From Isoperla grammatica (lineage: Eukaryota > Arthropoda > Insecta > Plecoptera > Perlodidae), in NCBI GenBank assembly GCA_945910005.1, contig CAMDTW010000447.1, positions 12,501 through 76,500 on the forward strand: a stretch of DNA of 64,000 nucleotides, read 5' to 3'. The notes beneath the pieces were generated by a model that worked only from the letters and a program-made list of their open reading frames with translations, ran no database searches and was not told where the DNA came from. Position 1 is the stretch's first letter; every line of letters begins with the position of its first letter. Positions 34,281 through 46,596 of this stretch are shown here, piece by piece. The translations under genes were made by a program, and so were the position numbers.

Positions 34281-35561
34281 TAGGCCGGACGCCGTAACAA
34301 AGAAGGTGTTGTCGTCACGGATGATGTAATAGCAAGTGACCACACACCTTGTAATACCAACTTAAATGTAGACTACTACTCATTGCCTTACCAGAAGTAA
34401 ACATGTATTGTTATTTCATAGGTTGGTGGACATGGGCCCTGGATTAAATGCTATTTTTCTCCTCTTGGTATGTGTTTGCGGTTTAATTATGCAGGAATAA
34501 ACTCTAGTTTCTTATTATCTAATTTATTATATTCACTTTTAAATTAATAACTACTTAATTATGTTTGGGAAAATTTAAAGTAGTTCCGTCCCATCATGCT
34601 AGGCATGAAGGCATGAAGAAGGAACAGCTACGGACGACCTACCTTTGTCATTTGCTTTGTCTGTCTGCATATTGTCGTACCCTAAAGGCACAGGGAACGC
34701 ATATGACCACTCTGAAAGATCCCAAGTAATGTTTTCAGTGTCAATGTTTCTTGATATCGGTAATAAATTTTCATAAATAATATTACAGGGTAAATCAGCC
34801 GAACACGGGCGTCACATGTTAGAAAAAATGCCGCCATGTTTCCCCCACGTGAACTCAACTCCTGTCAAACACGAAACGGCAATGAAAACAACAGACCATC
34901 AAATGACAAAGAAATACATCAAGTATCCAGTTAGGGATGAACATCGATAAATAAAAACTATCGATAATCGAAAAGATGACTGCATTATCGATCGATAATA
35001 TCGAACGATAATAAATTTACAAAATTGAAGTAATCTTTTACAGTTTCAGTGATATGTCGCCTAATCGAGCACATAACGATATGGCAACATTACTTGGACA
35101 CATCTGACGTGACACTGCTAAGAGTATAATCACATTTTACGAGGCCCGAGGCCTAGTTTTTTGGCAGTATCTTTGAGTATTTCATTACTAGAAATGTCAG
35201 AGAAGAACAAAATAATGCTTTACGAACCCGCTTTTTTAGAAATCAGACCATTCGATAATATTTGTATTATCGATTATCGAAATTTTATTGCATATCGAAT
35301 ATCGAACGATAATATCGATTATCGTGTGCATCCCTAAGTATCCTAGCAACACACAGAAGTCAAAGCTTTCTTGATGGTAGTATTTTTAAGTCACAGCCTA
35401 CCAAAGCTAGTATTTTCTAACACCGCCTTGCCAATCAGTGTATTTTCTCTCTGACAGGTATGGTGCGCGGATGAGCACTGCGTAAACGCCCACATATCAC
35501 TACGCCGGCCAGAGTAATTAGTTGTGACGACACAACCTTCTTTGTTACAGCGTCCGGCCTA
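34281..35561. mobile_element. 1.28-kb inverted-repeat element with TA duplication
   Basis: Ends TAGGCCGGACGCCGTAACAA and TTGTTACAGCGTCCGGCCTA are inverse, with the match extending to about 35 bp (AAGAAGGTGTTGTCGTCA). TA lies directly outside each end (34279-34280, 35562-35563). The interior has no transposase. A TA duplication suggests Tc1/mariner-type mobilisation. Confidence 0.65.
34931..35338. mobile_element. TAGGGATG-ended element nested in the 34281 element
   Basis: TTAGGGATGAACATCGATAA on the left and TTATCGTGTGCATCCCTAA on the right are inverse, enclosing many CGATAATATCG palindromes. It is nested inside the TA-flanked element. The flanks share AGTATCC but not as a clean 8-bp duplication. 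Confidence 0.5.
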
Positions 35562-38500
35562 TAGCAGTGAGTTACGTATCTTGGTAACAATACTTATATC
35601 TATGATAGTACCATGCAAAAATCACATTTCTGCCTTCTTTTCTCTTAACTACCAATCCCAAGTTTATTAAGGAGGGACAACACTGAAATTCTGAATAAAA
35701 TCTCGTTTTTTGCATTTTTTTTTTTTTATCAAATATTAGGTTGTGTTCTAAACCTAAGATTTAACACACAATACTGACATTTCATTATTGATATCTGTTT
35801 TTGAAGTTTGTTTGAACTCGATTACTATGATCATTTCACAACTTACTAAACTTTGACAGTCATTTCTGGGATAACTTTTTTTTACATTTTTCAGAAGGTG
35901 GGACATTTTAGTGTCTACAATATTTGAGCAATCAAAGTGAAACTTTCTGTGAATATTCTTTAATAATAAAGGAAGGTCCCATCGGATGGAATAATTATTA
36001 CCTTTGGTGGAATAAAAATAAAAAAATCCTAAACTTTAATATGCAATGGAAATCGAAGAATCTAAATAATTGTTATAAGTAAAAAATAATTTGTTCCTGT
36101 ATTTTAAATCTGAAAAAGTAATCCATCTGTGTGTACCTCAAATGGTAATTAAGCTTCACAAAATAAAATATATATATCAATTAAGGTGTTTGGTGCTCAT
36201 AGTCCAGCATCAAAGTGTCGAAAATCATAGTCCTGTGCAATTTCGAGGAAAGAGTATAGCACCATATACCAATGTGTTCATGAGGTTTTACAGTATTTAG
36301 CGCACTTTGGTGCCAGAGCGATATCCGCGACTGGGGGCGGGGGCGGTGCCCCCAATTTTGACTACGCATTGCATTGAATATCGCTCAAGTACGGCCAAAC
36401 GGTTGGTCTGAAAACGAAAATGATGATTATAAAATATATTTGTGTGTAATTGATAAATATTTCCTTGTCACAATTATTCATGTACGGTACATACTACATA
36501 GTGTGAAAGTTATCGTCAATTAAGTATAAAATTAATATATTCTCAATATATAAAACCATGGGACAACTATATATTATCAACGCATTACAAACACATTCAT
36601 ACACGTATAGAAATGTCAGAGTGTTGCCATATCGGTGATTTTTTTTCATAATTTTATCTTTATGCGATTGGTATTAGTGAAGTATTAAAGACAAGAATGC
36701 GTGGGGCTTTTATGCGCCCGCGAAACACAAGTGTAATGCATAGAAGCATTGGCAATCATAATATTGTACTATTTCGAAAGAAAAGTACACTTGTATCTTT
36801 TTTTTAGCTTGTAAAATAATAATTTGGATGTTGCCAAGCTCCAAAATTAGGAGTTTACAAGTTATACATAAACAACAAAATGGCCAACTCTCATGAGGTT
36901 TTTCCTATTTATCTTCACAATCGTGCATTTTTTGGCAAAACTTAATATGACAAAAATTGTTTCTAGTAACATTCTACACACATATGATACTTGGATATTT
37001 TCATAGGAAGTACTACTTACGTACTAATTTAATGTTTGTATGTGTGCATCTGAACTCAAATGTACAAAACTTGGCTCCCGTTCGCTTCTTGATGAAGCAA
37101 CTGTGACCTAAGGGAGTGGTCTCAATCTCTTCTTTTAAGCTCATAAAATAATAATATTGATGGTGCCAAGCTCAAATGATAGGCGTTTTCGTGTTGCATG
37201 TGAAAAACAAAATGGCTGCCACTTCAGGTGGTTTTGGCAATTCATCTTTATAACCGTACTATTTATGACAAAATCTAACACGACAAAAAATATTCCTTGT
37301 ATGATTCTACATACAATTCATATTCAGGTATTTTCATATGATTTACCATTTAGCTACAAATTTAGATTTGTGTATGTTAATCTGTACTCAAATGTACAAG
37401 CATTGGCTCCCCTGGGCTACCTACTTGATGAAGCAAGTATGGACTATGGAAGTGGGCTCAATCTCTTCCTTTTACCTTATAGAATAATAATTTTGATGGT
37501 GCCAAACTCAAGTATAAGGCGTTCAAGAGAAACACGTAAAAAAAAAAAAACATTAAGTACTAATTAACATGGAGAAATTTTAATTTTTAGGTTAATAGTA
37601 AGTCCTATAAAAATATGTAAACATCATATGTGTGTACAATTTTACAAGAAATAATTTTTGTCATATTAGATTTTGTCATAAAACGTACGGTTATGACGGT
37701 AAATTGGAAAAACTACCTACAGTGGTGGCCATTTTGTATTTTACGTGTAACTGGATAATGCCCCATATTTAAGGTAAGCACCATCACAATTATAACTTTA
37801 TAAGCTATAAAGAAGAGATTGAGCTCACTCCTATACTTGCTTCATCAAACAACCGACGGATGTACATCTGAATACACCCTATTGGCGGGCATTTTGTTTT
37901 TTGCGTGTTTCTCGATAATGCCCCATATTTAAGGTAAGCACCATCACAATTATTACTTTATAAGCTATAAAGAAGAGATTGAGCCCACTCCTATACTTGC
38001 TTCATCAAACAACCGACGGATGTACATCTGAATACACCCTATTGGCGGGCATTTTGTTTTTTGCGTGTTTCTCTTGAACGCCTAGTACTTGAGTTTGGCA
38101 TCATCGAAATTATTATTCTATAAGCTAAAAGGAAGAGATTGAGCCAACTCCCATAGTCCATACTTGCTTCATCAAGTAGCCCAGGGGAGCCAATGCTTGT
38201 ACATTTGAGAACAGATTAACATACACAAATCTAAATTTGTAGCTAAATGGCAAATCATATGAAAATACCTGAATATGAATTGTATGTAGAATTTTACAAG
38301 GAATATTTTTTGTCGAGTTAAATTTTGTCATAAATAGTACGGTTATGAAGATAAATTGCCAAAACCACCTAAAGTGGCAGCCATTTTGTTTTTCACATGC
38401 AACTCGTAAACGCCTATCATTGGAGCTTTTATGAGCTTAAAAGAAGAGATTGAGACCACTCCCTTAGGTCACAGTTGCTTCATCAAGAAGCGAACGGGAG

Positions 38501-38814
38501 CCAAGTTTTGTACATTTGAGTTCAGATGCACACATACAAAAATTAAATTTGTACGTAAGTAGTACTTCCTATGAAAATATCCAAGTATCATGTGTGTGTA
38601 GAATTTTACTAAAAACAATTTTTGTCATATTAAGTTTTGCCAAAAAATGCACGATTGTGAAGATAAATAGGAAACACCTAATGAGAGTCGGTCATTTTGT
38701 TTTTTATGTATAACTTGTAAACGCCTATTTTTGGAGCTTGGCACCATCCAAATTATTATTTTACTAGCTAAAACGAAGATATGAGTGTACTTTTCTTTCG
38801 AAATAGTACAATAT

Positions 38815-39683
38815 TGTCAGATAGCGAGAACCTACCGTGTCTCCAACCCTATTCCGTCGGCTCGGCCTCGAACCCACGGACTCCGACGTCGACGGTCCCG
38901 TAGATGTACTGGGGCGTAACTCTAGGGATGGTTCTCACTACTGAGGGATCGGGACGTTCCGGTTCAAACAGCTTAGGAATGATAAGACTTTGATTCTGAC
39001 AATTAAGGAACCGTGATTTATTAGATCTACATTTATCCTATCAGTGGCTGAGAAGTGGCGAATCTGTCTACGGGTTTCCCTGTACAACTTAGTCTAGACG
39101 TACGGCCGAAGTGCCTCTACCTTGGTGTCCTGGCGTCGAATCCCCTTCTCTGTGTCCGCCTCGGTCGCGCTCGTGACGTTCCCTTGGCCTTGTCGTTCGA
39201 CGTTCCCTTCGCACTGTTGGATCCTCAGCCGTTCTACCCAGGTGTCGGTCCTCCGTCCGTCCTCGATTCCAGTCCCAAGCCAATTGCCCCGAATAAACCC
39301 CGTGACCTCTCGCACCTAAGCTCTCCTACGTCATACCCCAGTCACCCCCTCTCTGCCTCACGCTGGCTGTCCCCAGTCATAATTCACCAATCAAACTACT
39401 CGGTTCGACCCCCTCTCGTGGCAAACACGAAAGAGTGGGTCCGGGGTCCACTGACGAAGTCAACGAACCGCCCCCCTCCTGAACCGAGCAGTCAGCAAAG
39501 TTGCTGCACAAACAGGAAATCACAACCGGACGAAACTGACGAAATAGCCGAACACAGCGCATACCTTACGGTGACGACAGCTGTGAGCGAACACAGGTGT
39601 CACCGTAAGGTATCCATAAATCACGCAATAAAATAAAACTAAGTAAAAATGAAATAATGAACAATACTAATCTTTATCTCACA
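38815..39683 (-). repeat. 3' LTR of the Gypsy element
   Basis: This 869-bp LTR is identical to the other copy except for two substitutions seen by eye (near 39029 and 39551). A 193-codon antisense frame is open in both LTRs but starts with GTG and has no family resemblance, so it is not called as a gene. Confidence 0.92.
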
Positions 39684-41244
39684 TGCCCCCCCTTAGATGA
39701 GAGTCGACTCTGACTCGACCCGTGATTTATGGAAAGCCATAGAACAAAGTGACAACCAAACTTGGTGTTGAATGCATGACGTAAGCACAATTCCCCCAAA
39801 TAGAAAAACCAACCCCCCTATAATAATTAACAAAATTTCCCGGGACCCATAGTCAAAGTCCTCACCCCTCAGCCATATACATTCTAAAAAGAAGCTACTT
39901 AGAGTCATGATCTCCCTAGCACCCTTGTGCCTACCACTGCAAATCGAATAACAACAACAATACGGCCTGGAGACCATGCTCCGCAAAAACGAGAAAATTA
40001 AAAAAAATAAACGATTGAAAATACATTACAAAACACAACAATAGTAACAAAACAATAATTTTTGTAACACGGTTCCTCTTGATTACATTGGACCCCGGAG
40101 TCGAACAATTCCTCGGCCCGGAGTCTTCTTTCCCTCCGCCGACCCACTGACAGCAGCCAATCCACTCAAGTCAGCGGATCGTCGGTTTGAACACAGCCTC
40201 GAGATGCCACATACTGGAACACACAAAAATTACCAGCAGTATTGCATCCCCACAACCGCATTCCCCTCTGTAATACTCTATGTGTACATCATGTATACCT
40301 ACTGAACTTTAACAACGCTAATAAAACTACTACTACTACTACTATGACGACCACCACACTATTGTGCACAAGACTGACAACAACCATTTCCCAAAGAGAC
40401 ACTGTCCCAAAGGGTGGGTAGCTACAGCAGACGGCTCTCGTCAGATAGAACAGCTGACAACGGAGCGACCTTGACTTGTTCGACACAATGTAAACATCAA
40501 CAAGTATGCGAGAGAGAAGACCTCTCCGCGAAACACTCCAGATAGTAGTGAGTCATGACGACAACCGTCAGCACAATAGTGACACTATGCCCCCCTCTCA
40601 CTCCCTCCTACTCTCCTCAGAGAGCCAACAACAGATGGCGAGCAAAATCAAAACACACGTGACCTGTCACGACACCCATGAATACACTGATGAATGCACC
40701 ACACAAGACGTGAAATGTGAGAGACACAAACCGACACAATTGACGAAATCGACTTAAAACAACGAAATAATTAGCTCATGTGACTGCAATGGGAAGCAAT
40801 CAACCATAAAAGGAACTGCCACATAAGAAAATGAGTATTACCAAAGAGAACGACAAAGTAGCGATGTCGACCAAGAGATCAGTACACTCAATGCACACAA
40901 AAGCTGTAACCTACGAAACCCAATGCCAAGCTGCAGCAAAGCAAAGAGAAACACAGGAAATGTCCAACAGTCCCTAAACCTAATAAAACCTGAAAGTAAT
41001 TAAATAAAACTAATTATCATCCCTCTTCCCCACAACTGCACGAGTGCACGCGCACAGAAAAGAGAAGAGAGAAGACAAATAAACCTAATGTGAAAAATGT
41101 CACGCCATAATGAACTAGTCCTACACCTAACACTTCTATGGACATCCCCACCCGAGCAAACCACCCCTGTGCATACATCAAGGAACAGGCACCCGATCAA
41201 ACACTCCGACTCGTCGCTTAAGGACAATAAAATCAATCACACAC

Positions 41245-41998
41245 GCATCACCGGACTGTCCGTCGTCCGCCCTATAGCCAATGGACGTGACCATCCACGA
41301 ACTGTCCATCGTCCGTGCTGTCACGCTCCATGACACCCCCATCGGACTGTCCATCGTCCGCACCATAGTCACCGGACGGGACTGAACACACGGACTGCCC
41401 ATCGTCCGTGCTAAGTCCCGTCACAGACACGCATCACCGGACTGTCCGTCGTCCGTCCAATAGTCAATGGACGTGACCATCCACGAGCTGTCCATCGTCC
41501 GTGCTGTCACGCTCCATGACACCCCCATCGGACTGTCCGTCCACCTGTCACTCATGCCACCGGACGGAACTGCACACACGGACTGTCCATCGCCCGTGCT
41601 GAGTCCCGTCACAGACACGCATCACCGGACTGTCCGTCGTCCGTCCAATAGTCAATGGACGTGACCATCCACGAGCTGTCCATCGTCCGTGCTGTCACGC
41701 TCCATGACACTCCCATCGGACTGTCCGTCCACCTGTCACTCATGCCACCGGACGGAACTGCACACACGGACTGTCCATCGCCCGTGCTGAGTCCCGTCAC
41801 AGACACGCATCACCGGACTGTCCGTCGTCCGTCCAATAGTCAATGGACGTGACCATCCACGAGCTGTCCATCGTCCGTGCTGTCACGCTCCATGACACCC
41901 CCATCGGACTGTCCGTCCACCTGTCACTCATGCCACCCGACGGAACTGCACACACGGACTGTCCATCGTCCGTGCTGAGTCCCGTCACAGACACGCAC
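41245..41998. repeat. 188-bp tandem repeat inside the Gypsy element
   Basis: Three full units start at about 41421, 41609 and 41797, with a diverged partial unit before them. Each contains several CGGACTGTCC-type words, a near-palindrome also spread within the unit. Units are almost identical. Confidence 0.9.
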
Positions 41999-42034
41999 GC
42001 AAAATCTACACATCACCCAACAAACGAAACAATC

Positions 42035-42160
42035 ATTCCAAAGAATCACACTAAACAATCACACTAAACAATCACACAAAACAATCATACCAAACAATCA
42101 CACTAAACAATCACACTAAACAATCATACCAAACAATCATACCAAACAATCACACTAACG
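42035..42160. repeat. CAATCACACTAAA short tandem repeat
   Basis: About ten imperfect copies of AACAATCACACTAA or AACAATCATACCAA lie adjacent to the 188-bp repeats. Confidence 0.85.
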
Positions 42161-42663
42161 CGCAACTGCACACCACGATTATCCTCGTTGCACCTCGACT
42201 ACCGACGAGCGAAGACAAAACTGCTGCGCCGACAAAGTAATAAACCAGGCACAATGATATAAAGAAAGAGGACTTATAGCGAGCAAGTAACTCACCGAAG
42301 CCGAGTGCGAATGCTGACACAGCTACCCGCCGACACCGATAACGGTCAACAACCGCATACCAGGCGAGCGCACGAGATAACGCCGTGAACGAAGCAAGCC
42401 CACGCAACAAATCAAAGCAAACGCACATTAACTTCCGACAATCTTGCAGTCCCCAGTTCAATCCCCAGTCCGCAAACTAACTGTCCCGTACATAAAAGAG
42501 ACGTCACCACCAGAATAAAGCCTATGCCCGCCAATAACACTACCCGAAAATAGAAGACGCAACACGTAGAGAGAAAACATAGGAACACGTAGCCAGAGCA
42601 AAGACGTAACACACTCATCTAACCACGTATTCACACACACACACACACACACTCACACACAAC

Positions 42664-45600
42664 CTAGCTATCAGGCCAGGGCAATCGCCATTCCTCGGGA
42701 TCGTACCAAGGCTTCAACCGTGAAACGTGGACAGTATCTTCAACCCATTTGTTGTTCGACTTCAATTTAACAACGTAATTTAAATCAGACAATTTTGAAA
42801 CAATCTTAAAAGGGCCTAACCAACGGTGCATAAATTTCTCGACTTGGCCCACCTTCCGTAAGGGAAAGAACACCTTGACATACTGCCCCACGTCATACGA
42901 CACATGACGATGCCCTTTGTCATACCGAGCTTTCTGAACAGCTTGCTCAGCCTTTATGACCTCCAGCACCTGTTGTCTCGCTTCCCGCAACGCTTCCACC
43001 CTCGCAGCGCTATCCACCCCCATCTGCAAATCGGGTTGTAAACCAGCGTCCAAAGGCAATGTAGGTTCACGACCGAAGACCAAATAAAACGGCGTGTACT
43101 TCGTCGTAGCCTGTATCGATACATTGTACGAAAATGTACACAACGACACATACTCGCACCAATTTGTATGTCTAGAATTAACATAGAACGACAGCATGGT
43201 AGCGAGTGTGCCGTTAAACCGTTCACAAAGCCCGTTCGTGCTCGGCTTATATGCTGTGGTATACAGGGTACGTACCCCCAAGCCACGCAAAATCTCAGAG
43301 ACAAGGGCGCCGCGAAATACAGCCCCCCGATCACTTAAAATCATACGAGGACAAGAATGCACGCAAATCACATGATCAACAAGGAATGTAGCCACATCTG
43401 TCGCACCCCCAGACGGAATAGGGCGAGCTATAGCCCACTTCGTAGCATAGTCGGTGGCCGTCACAATGAAGCGATGACCGCCAATACTACGCTTTAGAGG
43501 ACCCAAGAGATCGATACCGATCATGTCAAATGGTTCCCCCACCGGTATAGGCTGTAGTAACCCCGCGGGCAACAAATTGGGCATTTTCTTACCCTGACAA
43601 TCCGCACAGCTCTTTACATACGCCTCCACTTGCCGAGCCATTCCATCCCAATAAAACCGCTGACGCAGCTTACCCAACGTCTTGATGTAACCCAAATGCG
43701 CCCCACCCGCTGGACTATCATGCGCATCATACAAGATCTGCACCTTCAGGTTCTCAGGGATGACCAATAACTTGCTAGGACCGGGAACAGCAAAATTTTT
43801 CCTGTACAGCACTCCATTTTCCAAAACAAAACTCCTTGTTTGACGACGAACTTTCGAAGTAGCCCCCTCAGGATCAGTCATAGCGTCCATCAACTCTGCC
43901 AAAGCAGCATCCCCTCTCTGTGACTGGGCGATATCCTCTACAGTTACAGGCAACGTCATGATTTCCATATCACTTTCCACATCCTCCGGCTCAGAACCAC
44001 CCTCCGGTAATAAGCGACTCATACAATCCGCATCCAGATGTTTTTTCCCCGACTTATAGATGATTTCAATCTGATGATCCAGAAGATAGATGCTCCACCG
44101 CGCCAACCGACCACCTCGTTCGCAGTTCTTCCGTAAAAAACACAACGCGCAGTGATCGGTGACGACCTGAAATGGCCGCCCCCACAGAAAATGACGGAAA
44201 TACTTAACTGCCCATACGATAGCCAAGCATTCCAGCTCAGTCACCCCATAATTAGCTTCTGCTTTAGTTAACCTTCTCGACGCATAACCAATAGGGTGCC
44301 ACTCGGAGTCAAACTGTTGTAGAATAACCGCCCCCAACCCCTCCTTCGAAGCATCCGTACGCAACTGCGTAGGCGCAGAATCGGAGAAATGCCTCAAAAT
44401 AGGGGCTGAAAGAAGTTTGTCCTGCAACGTACGGAAAGCGCGCTCTTGCTCTGGACCCCAAATGAACTTGACTTGCTTCTTCGTCAAGTCAGTCAGGGGT
44501 GCACAAATCCTACTGAAGTTCTCGATAAACTTACGATAGAACGAAGCCAACCCAACAAACGACCGCACCTGTTTGAGTTTCCGTGGGACCGGAAAGTCCA
44601 GCACCGCCTGCACCGTCTCCGAGTTGGGAGCAACCCCCTCCGCACTAACAACATGTCCCAACATCCTAACCCTATCATATCCAAACGAACATTTCTCAGG
44701 ATTAAGAGTGAGATGGGCCGCACGAAATCTCTGTAACACTAATTCCAATCTCGCCAGATGTTCTCCAAAATCTCTCCCCATGCACAGGACGTCATCAAGA
44801 TAACACACACACGCCGACCACTTCAACCCTGCAAGAACCTTGTCCATCGCCGCCTGAAACAAAGCTGGAGCAGTCGATATCCCGAAAGGCAAAACTTCAA
44901 ATTTGAACAAACCCATGCAACACGCAAAACTACAAATTTCCTTTGCCTTCGACGTTAACGGTAGTTGCCAAAACCCCGACGCCAAATCAAGGGATGTAAA
45001 CACTGTACACCCCGTCAAACACGCCAACAAGTCCTCCGCATTCGCGCTAGGATAACTAAACGTCTTGAGCTGGAGATTAAGGCGCCTGAAATCGACTACT
45101 ACCCTAATTTTCCCATTCTTTTTCTTAACCAACACTATAGGGGATGCCCATTCCGACTGGGAAGGAGTAATCACCCCCGCCTTCAACATGTCATCAATAT
45201 GCTCTCGAATGACCTCGCGCTCCCCCGGGCTGACCCGATAGGGCTGCATGTGAACAGGAGTGGGATCTTTTAGCTCAATATCGCACTCCCCCACGTTACA
45301 GCGACCTATCAGGTCTGAGGACCACGCAAACACGTCATGATAACGCGCAAGCAAATCCATTAATGCCTGTCGCGCCCCCGCTGGCATATCCTTATACACG
45401 TTGAGCGACTCAATGTCCGATGGAACATCCCGAAGCGTGTCGTGTCGCTCCAGTCCACAGATAGGTATGTCCTGCACTTTGTCCACCCCTGACTCGCTCC
45501 GTAGAACTTCAACCTCTTCCACCGTGCCCAACGCTGACCGAGCAAACAACCGTACCGGCTGTGAAGTGACATTCGCGACAGGCAAGACGCCCGCGCTCAT

Positions 45601-46596
45601 GCCAGATAACAACACAGTAGGCAGGATCAAGCCGCGCTTACATAACAGAGAACTAACCGGCTCGAAAACACTAGCGCCCGCCAGCCCGGCCCCCGAAACA
45701 ACAAATTCAACCGTACCCGCCTGACCCGGCTCAATAGTAACCTCCTTAGCCACAAGTACCCGCCCGTCTTCCTCCTCGCAACCCTCAATATGTGACAGGA
45801 AACCACACAACCCTTCCTCCGCCCTTGCCAAAACACAGGGTGAACCATCCCCAAACGGCACCTGCACACATTCATCACCCACGTGGAGCACCACGCGCTC
45901 CGACTGATAATCAATGATTACAGCATACTCGCGACAGAAATCATTCCCTAACAAACAATCGACTGACAATCCATCCACAACAATAAATGACAGAGACAAG
46001 GCCCGACCCCCAATAGAGAGTCGAACGTCCTCCACTCGGCCAACTACCCGCAAGGACGAATTGTCCGCCGTACGCAAAACCAACCCCTCGACGGGGTGAA
46101 GATCCATATGCCGCACCCAATCCGAATTGACACACGAGACCCCGGCACCCGAATCAACAAGGGAACTCAAAACAACCCCCTCCAACTCGACAGGTATTCG
46201 CAACGCACCAAAGGCGGGGATAACTACCACCTCAACACTGTCAGGCCACCCCGCTTCGCTCAGCCCCTCAGCCACATCCCCCTCCGTCCCCCTAGACACC
46301 TCAGCAGAAGCATCCACACCCTGTATAGACAAAGAGGGTCGCGTTTCCCCCCCAGACCCCTGGAGAATACACGCGTATAGTTGGGGAAATAATTCTAAAT
46401 AGCGATTCCTGTGAGCGAGCCGCACCCGCGCACCCCTAAGATGACAACTCACTTTCAAATGCCTGACACTCCCACACACCCAACAGCGCCTACGACCCTT
46501 CCGCCGCCACCGAGTCCGACCAGAAGCAGAAAACTTCCCCACCGACCCCACCGAAGAGGATGCCCTCCCCGGTGGGGCTAAGCGTTTCCCGCCGAC
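42664..46596 (-). CDS. pol: Gypsy pol: zinc knuckle, protease, RT, RNase H, integrase
   Basis: The frame is open from 46596 to the stop at 42664 (about 1310 codons) and has no ATG at its start; expression is expected as a Gag-Pol fusion by -1 frameshift at 46584-46590. In order (numbering from 46551) it holds CWVCGSVRHLKVSC (zinc knuckle, 33-46), protease DSGAG (D133) and RT with YLDD near 583. RNase H follows (LRTDASKEGLGAVI), then an integrase HHCC zinc domain (HLGYIKTLGKLRQRFYW...CADCQ, about 950). Core residues appear in GIDLLGPL, ILSDRGAVF and STNGLCERFNGT, and a chromodomain-like tail is not obvious. No stop or frameshift interrupts the enzyme domains. It copies the element RNA and integrates the cDNA. 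Confidence 0.92.
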   Translation of the reverse strand, partial: VGGKRLAPPGRASSSVGSVGKFSASGRTRWRRKGRRRCWVCGSVRHLKVSCHLRGARVRLAHRNRYLELFPQLYACILQGSGGETRPSLSIQGVDASAEVSRGTEGDVAEGLSEAGWPDSVEVVVIPAFGALRIPVELEGVVLSSLVDSGAGVSCVNSDWVRHMDLHPVEGLVLRTADNSSLRVVGRVEDVRLSIGGRALSLSFIVVDGLSVDCLLGNDFCREYAVIIDYQSERVVLHVGDECVQVPFGDGSPCVLARAEEGLCGFLSHIEGCEEEDGRVLVAKEVTIEPGQAGTVEFVVSGAGLAGASVFEPVSSLLCKRGLILPTVLLSGMSAGVLPVANVTSQPVRLFARSALGTVEEVEVLRSESGVDKVQDIPICGLERHDTLRDVPSDIESLNVYKDMPAGARQALMDLLARYHDVFAWSSDLIGRCNVGECDIELKDPTPVHMQPYRVSPGEREVIREHIDDMLKAGVITPSQSEWASPIVLVKKKNGKIRVVVDFRRLNLQLKTFSYPSANAEDLLACLTGCTVFTSLDLASGFWQLPLTSKAKEICSFACCMGLFKFEVLPFGISTAPALFQAAMDKVLAGLKWSACVCYLDDVLCMGRDFGEHLARLELVLQRFRAAHLTLNPEKCSFGYDRVRMLGHVVSAEGVAPNSETVQAVLDFPVPRKLKQVRSFVGLASFYRKFIENFSRICAPLTDLTKKQVKFIWGPEQERAFRTLQDKLLSAPILRHFSDSAPTQLRTDASKEGLGAVILQQFDSEWHPIGYASRRLTKAEANYGVTELECLAIVWAVKYFRHFLWGRPFQVVTDHCALCFLRKNCERGGRLARWSIYLLDHQIEIIYKSGKKHLDADCMSRLLPEGGSEPEDVESDMEIMTLPVTVEDIAQSQRGDAALAELMDAMTDPEGATSKVRRQTRSFVLENGVLYRKNFAVPGPSKLLVIPENLKVQILYDAHDSPAGGAHLGYIKTLGKLRQRFYWDGMARQVEAYVKSCADCQGKKMPNLLPAGLLQPIPVGEPFDMIGIDLLGPLKRSIGGHRFIVTATDYATKWAIARPIPSGGATDVATFLVDHVICVHSCPRMILSDRGAVFRGALVSEILRGLGVRTLYTTAYKPSTNGLCERFNGTLATMLSFYVNSRHTNWCEYVSLCTFSYNVSIQATTKYTPFYLVFGREPTLPLDAGLQPDLQMGVDSAARVEALREARQQVLEVIKAEQAVQKARYDKGHRHVSYDVGQYVKVFFPLRKVGQVEKFMHRWLGPFKIVSKLSDLNYVVKLKSNNKWVEDTVHVSRLKPWYDPEEWRLPWPDS
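46546..46590 (-). promoter_or_regulatory. -1 ribosomal frameshift signal of Gypsy gag-pol
   Basis: The slippery heptamer G GGA AAC (46590-46584) is in the gag frame. A 6-base spacer GCTTAG containing the gag stop follows, then an 8-bp GC-rich stem CCCCACCG (46577-46570) pairing with CGGTGGGG (46553-46546) over a 16-base loop. Slipping back one base gives GGG AAA CGC TTA, which enters pol. Heptamer, spacer and structure all fit the canonical pattern. Confidence 0.8.

Larger units (their letters stand above)
39684..42663 (-). other. Long 3' internal region of the Gypsy element, no env recognised
   Basis: About 3 kb separates the pol stop from the polypurine tract. It holds a 188-bp tandem repeat (41245-41998) and an 11-13-bp CAATCACACTAAA repeat (42035-42160). 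Short hydrophobic minus-strand frames at 42150-42618 start at non-ATG codons and show no signal-peptide/fusion-peptide architecture that I can defend. No envelope gene is called. Confidence 0.6.

Noticed and set aside
39055..39636. 193-codon plus-strand frame, repeated exactly at 48556-49137
   Set aside because: It lies antisense in both LTRs, begins with GTG rather than ATG, and its duplication is explained by LTR identity. It is proline/serine-rich with no family resemblance.
42150..42618. Hydrophobic minus-strand frames downstream of pol as an envelope gene
   Set aside because: Starts are not ATG, lengths are about 100 residues or less, and no ordered envelope features are visible.
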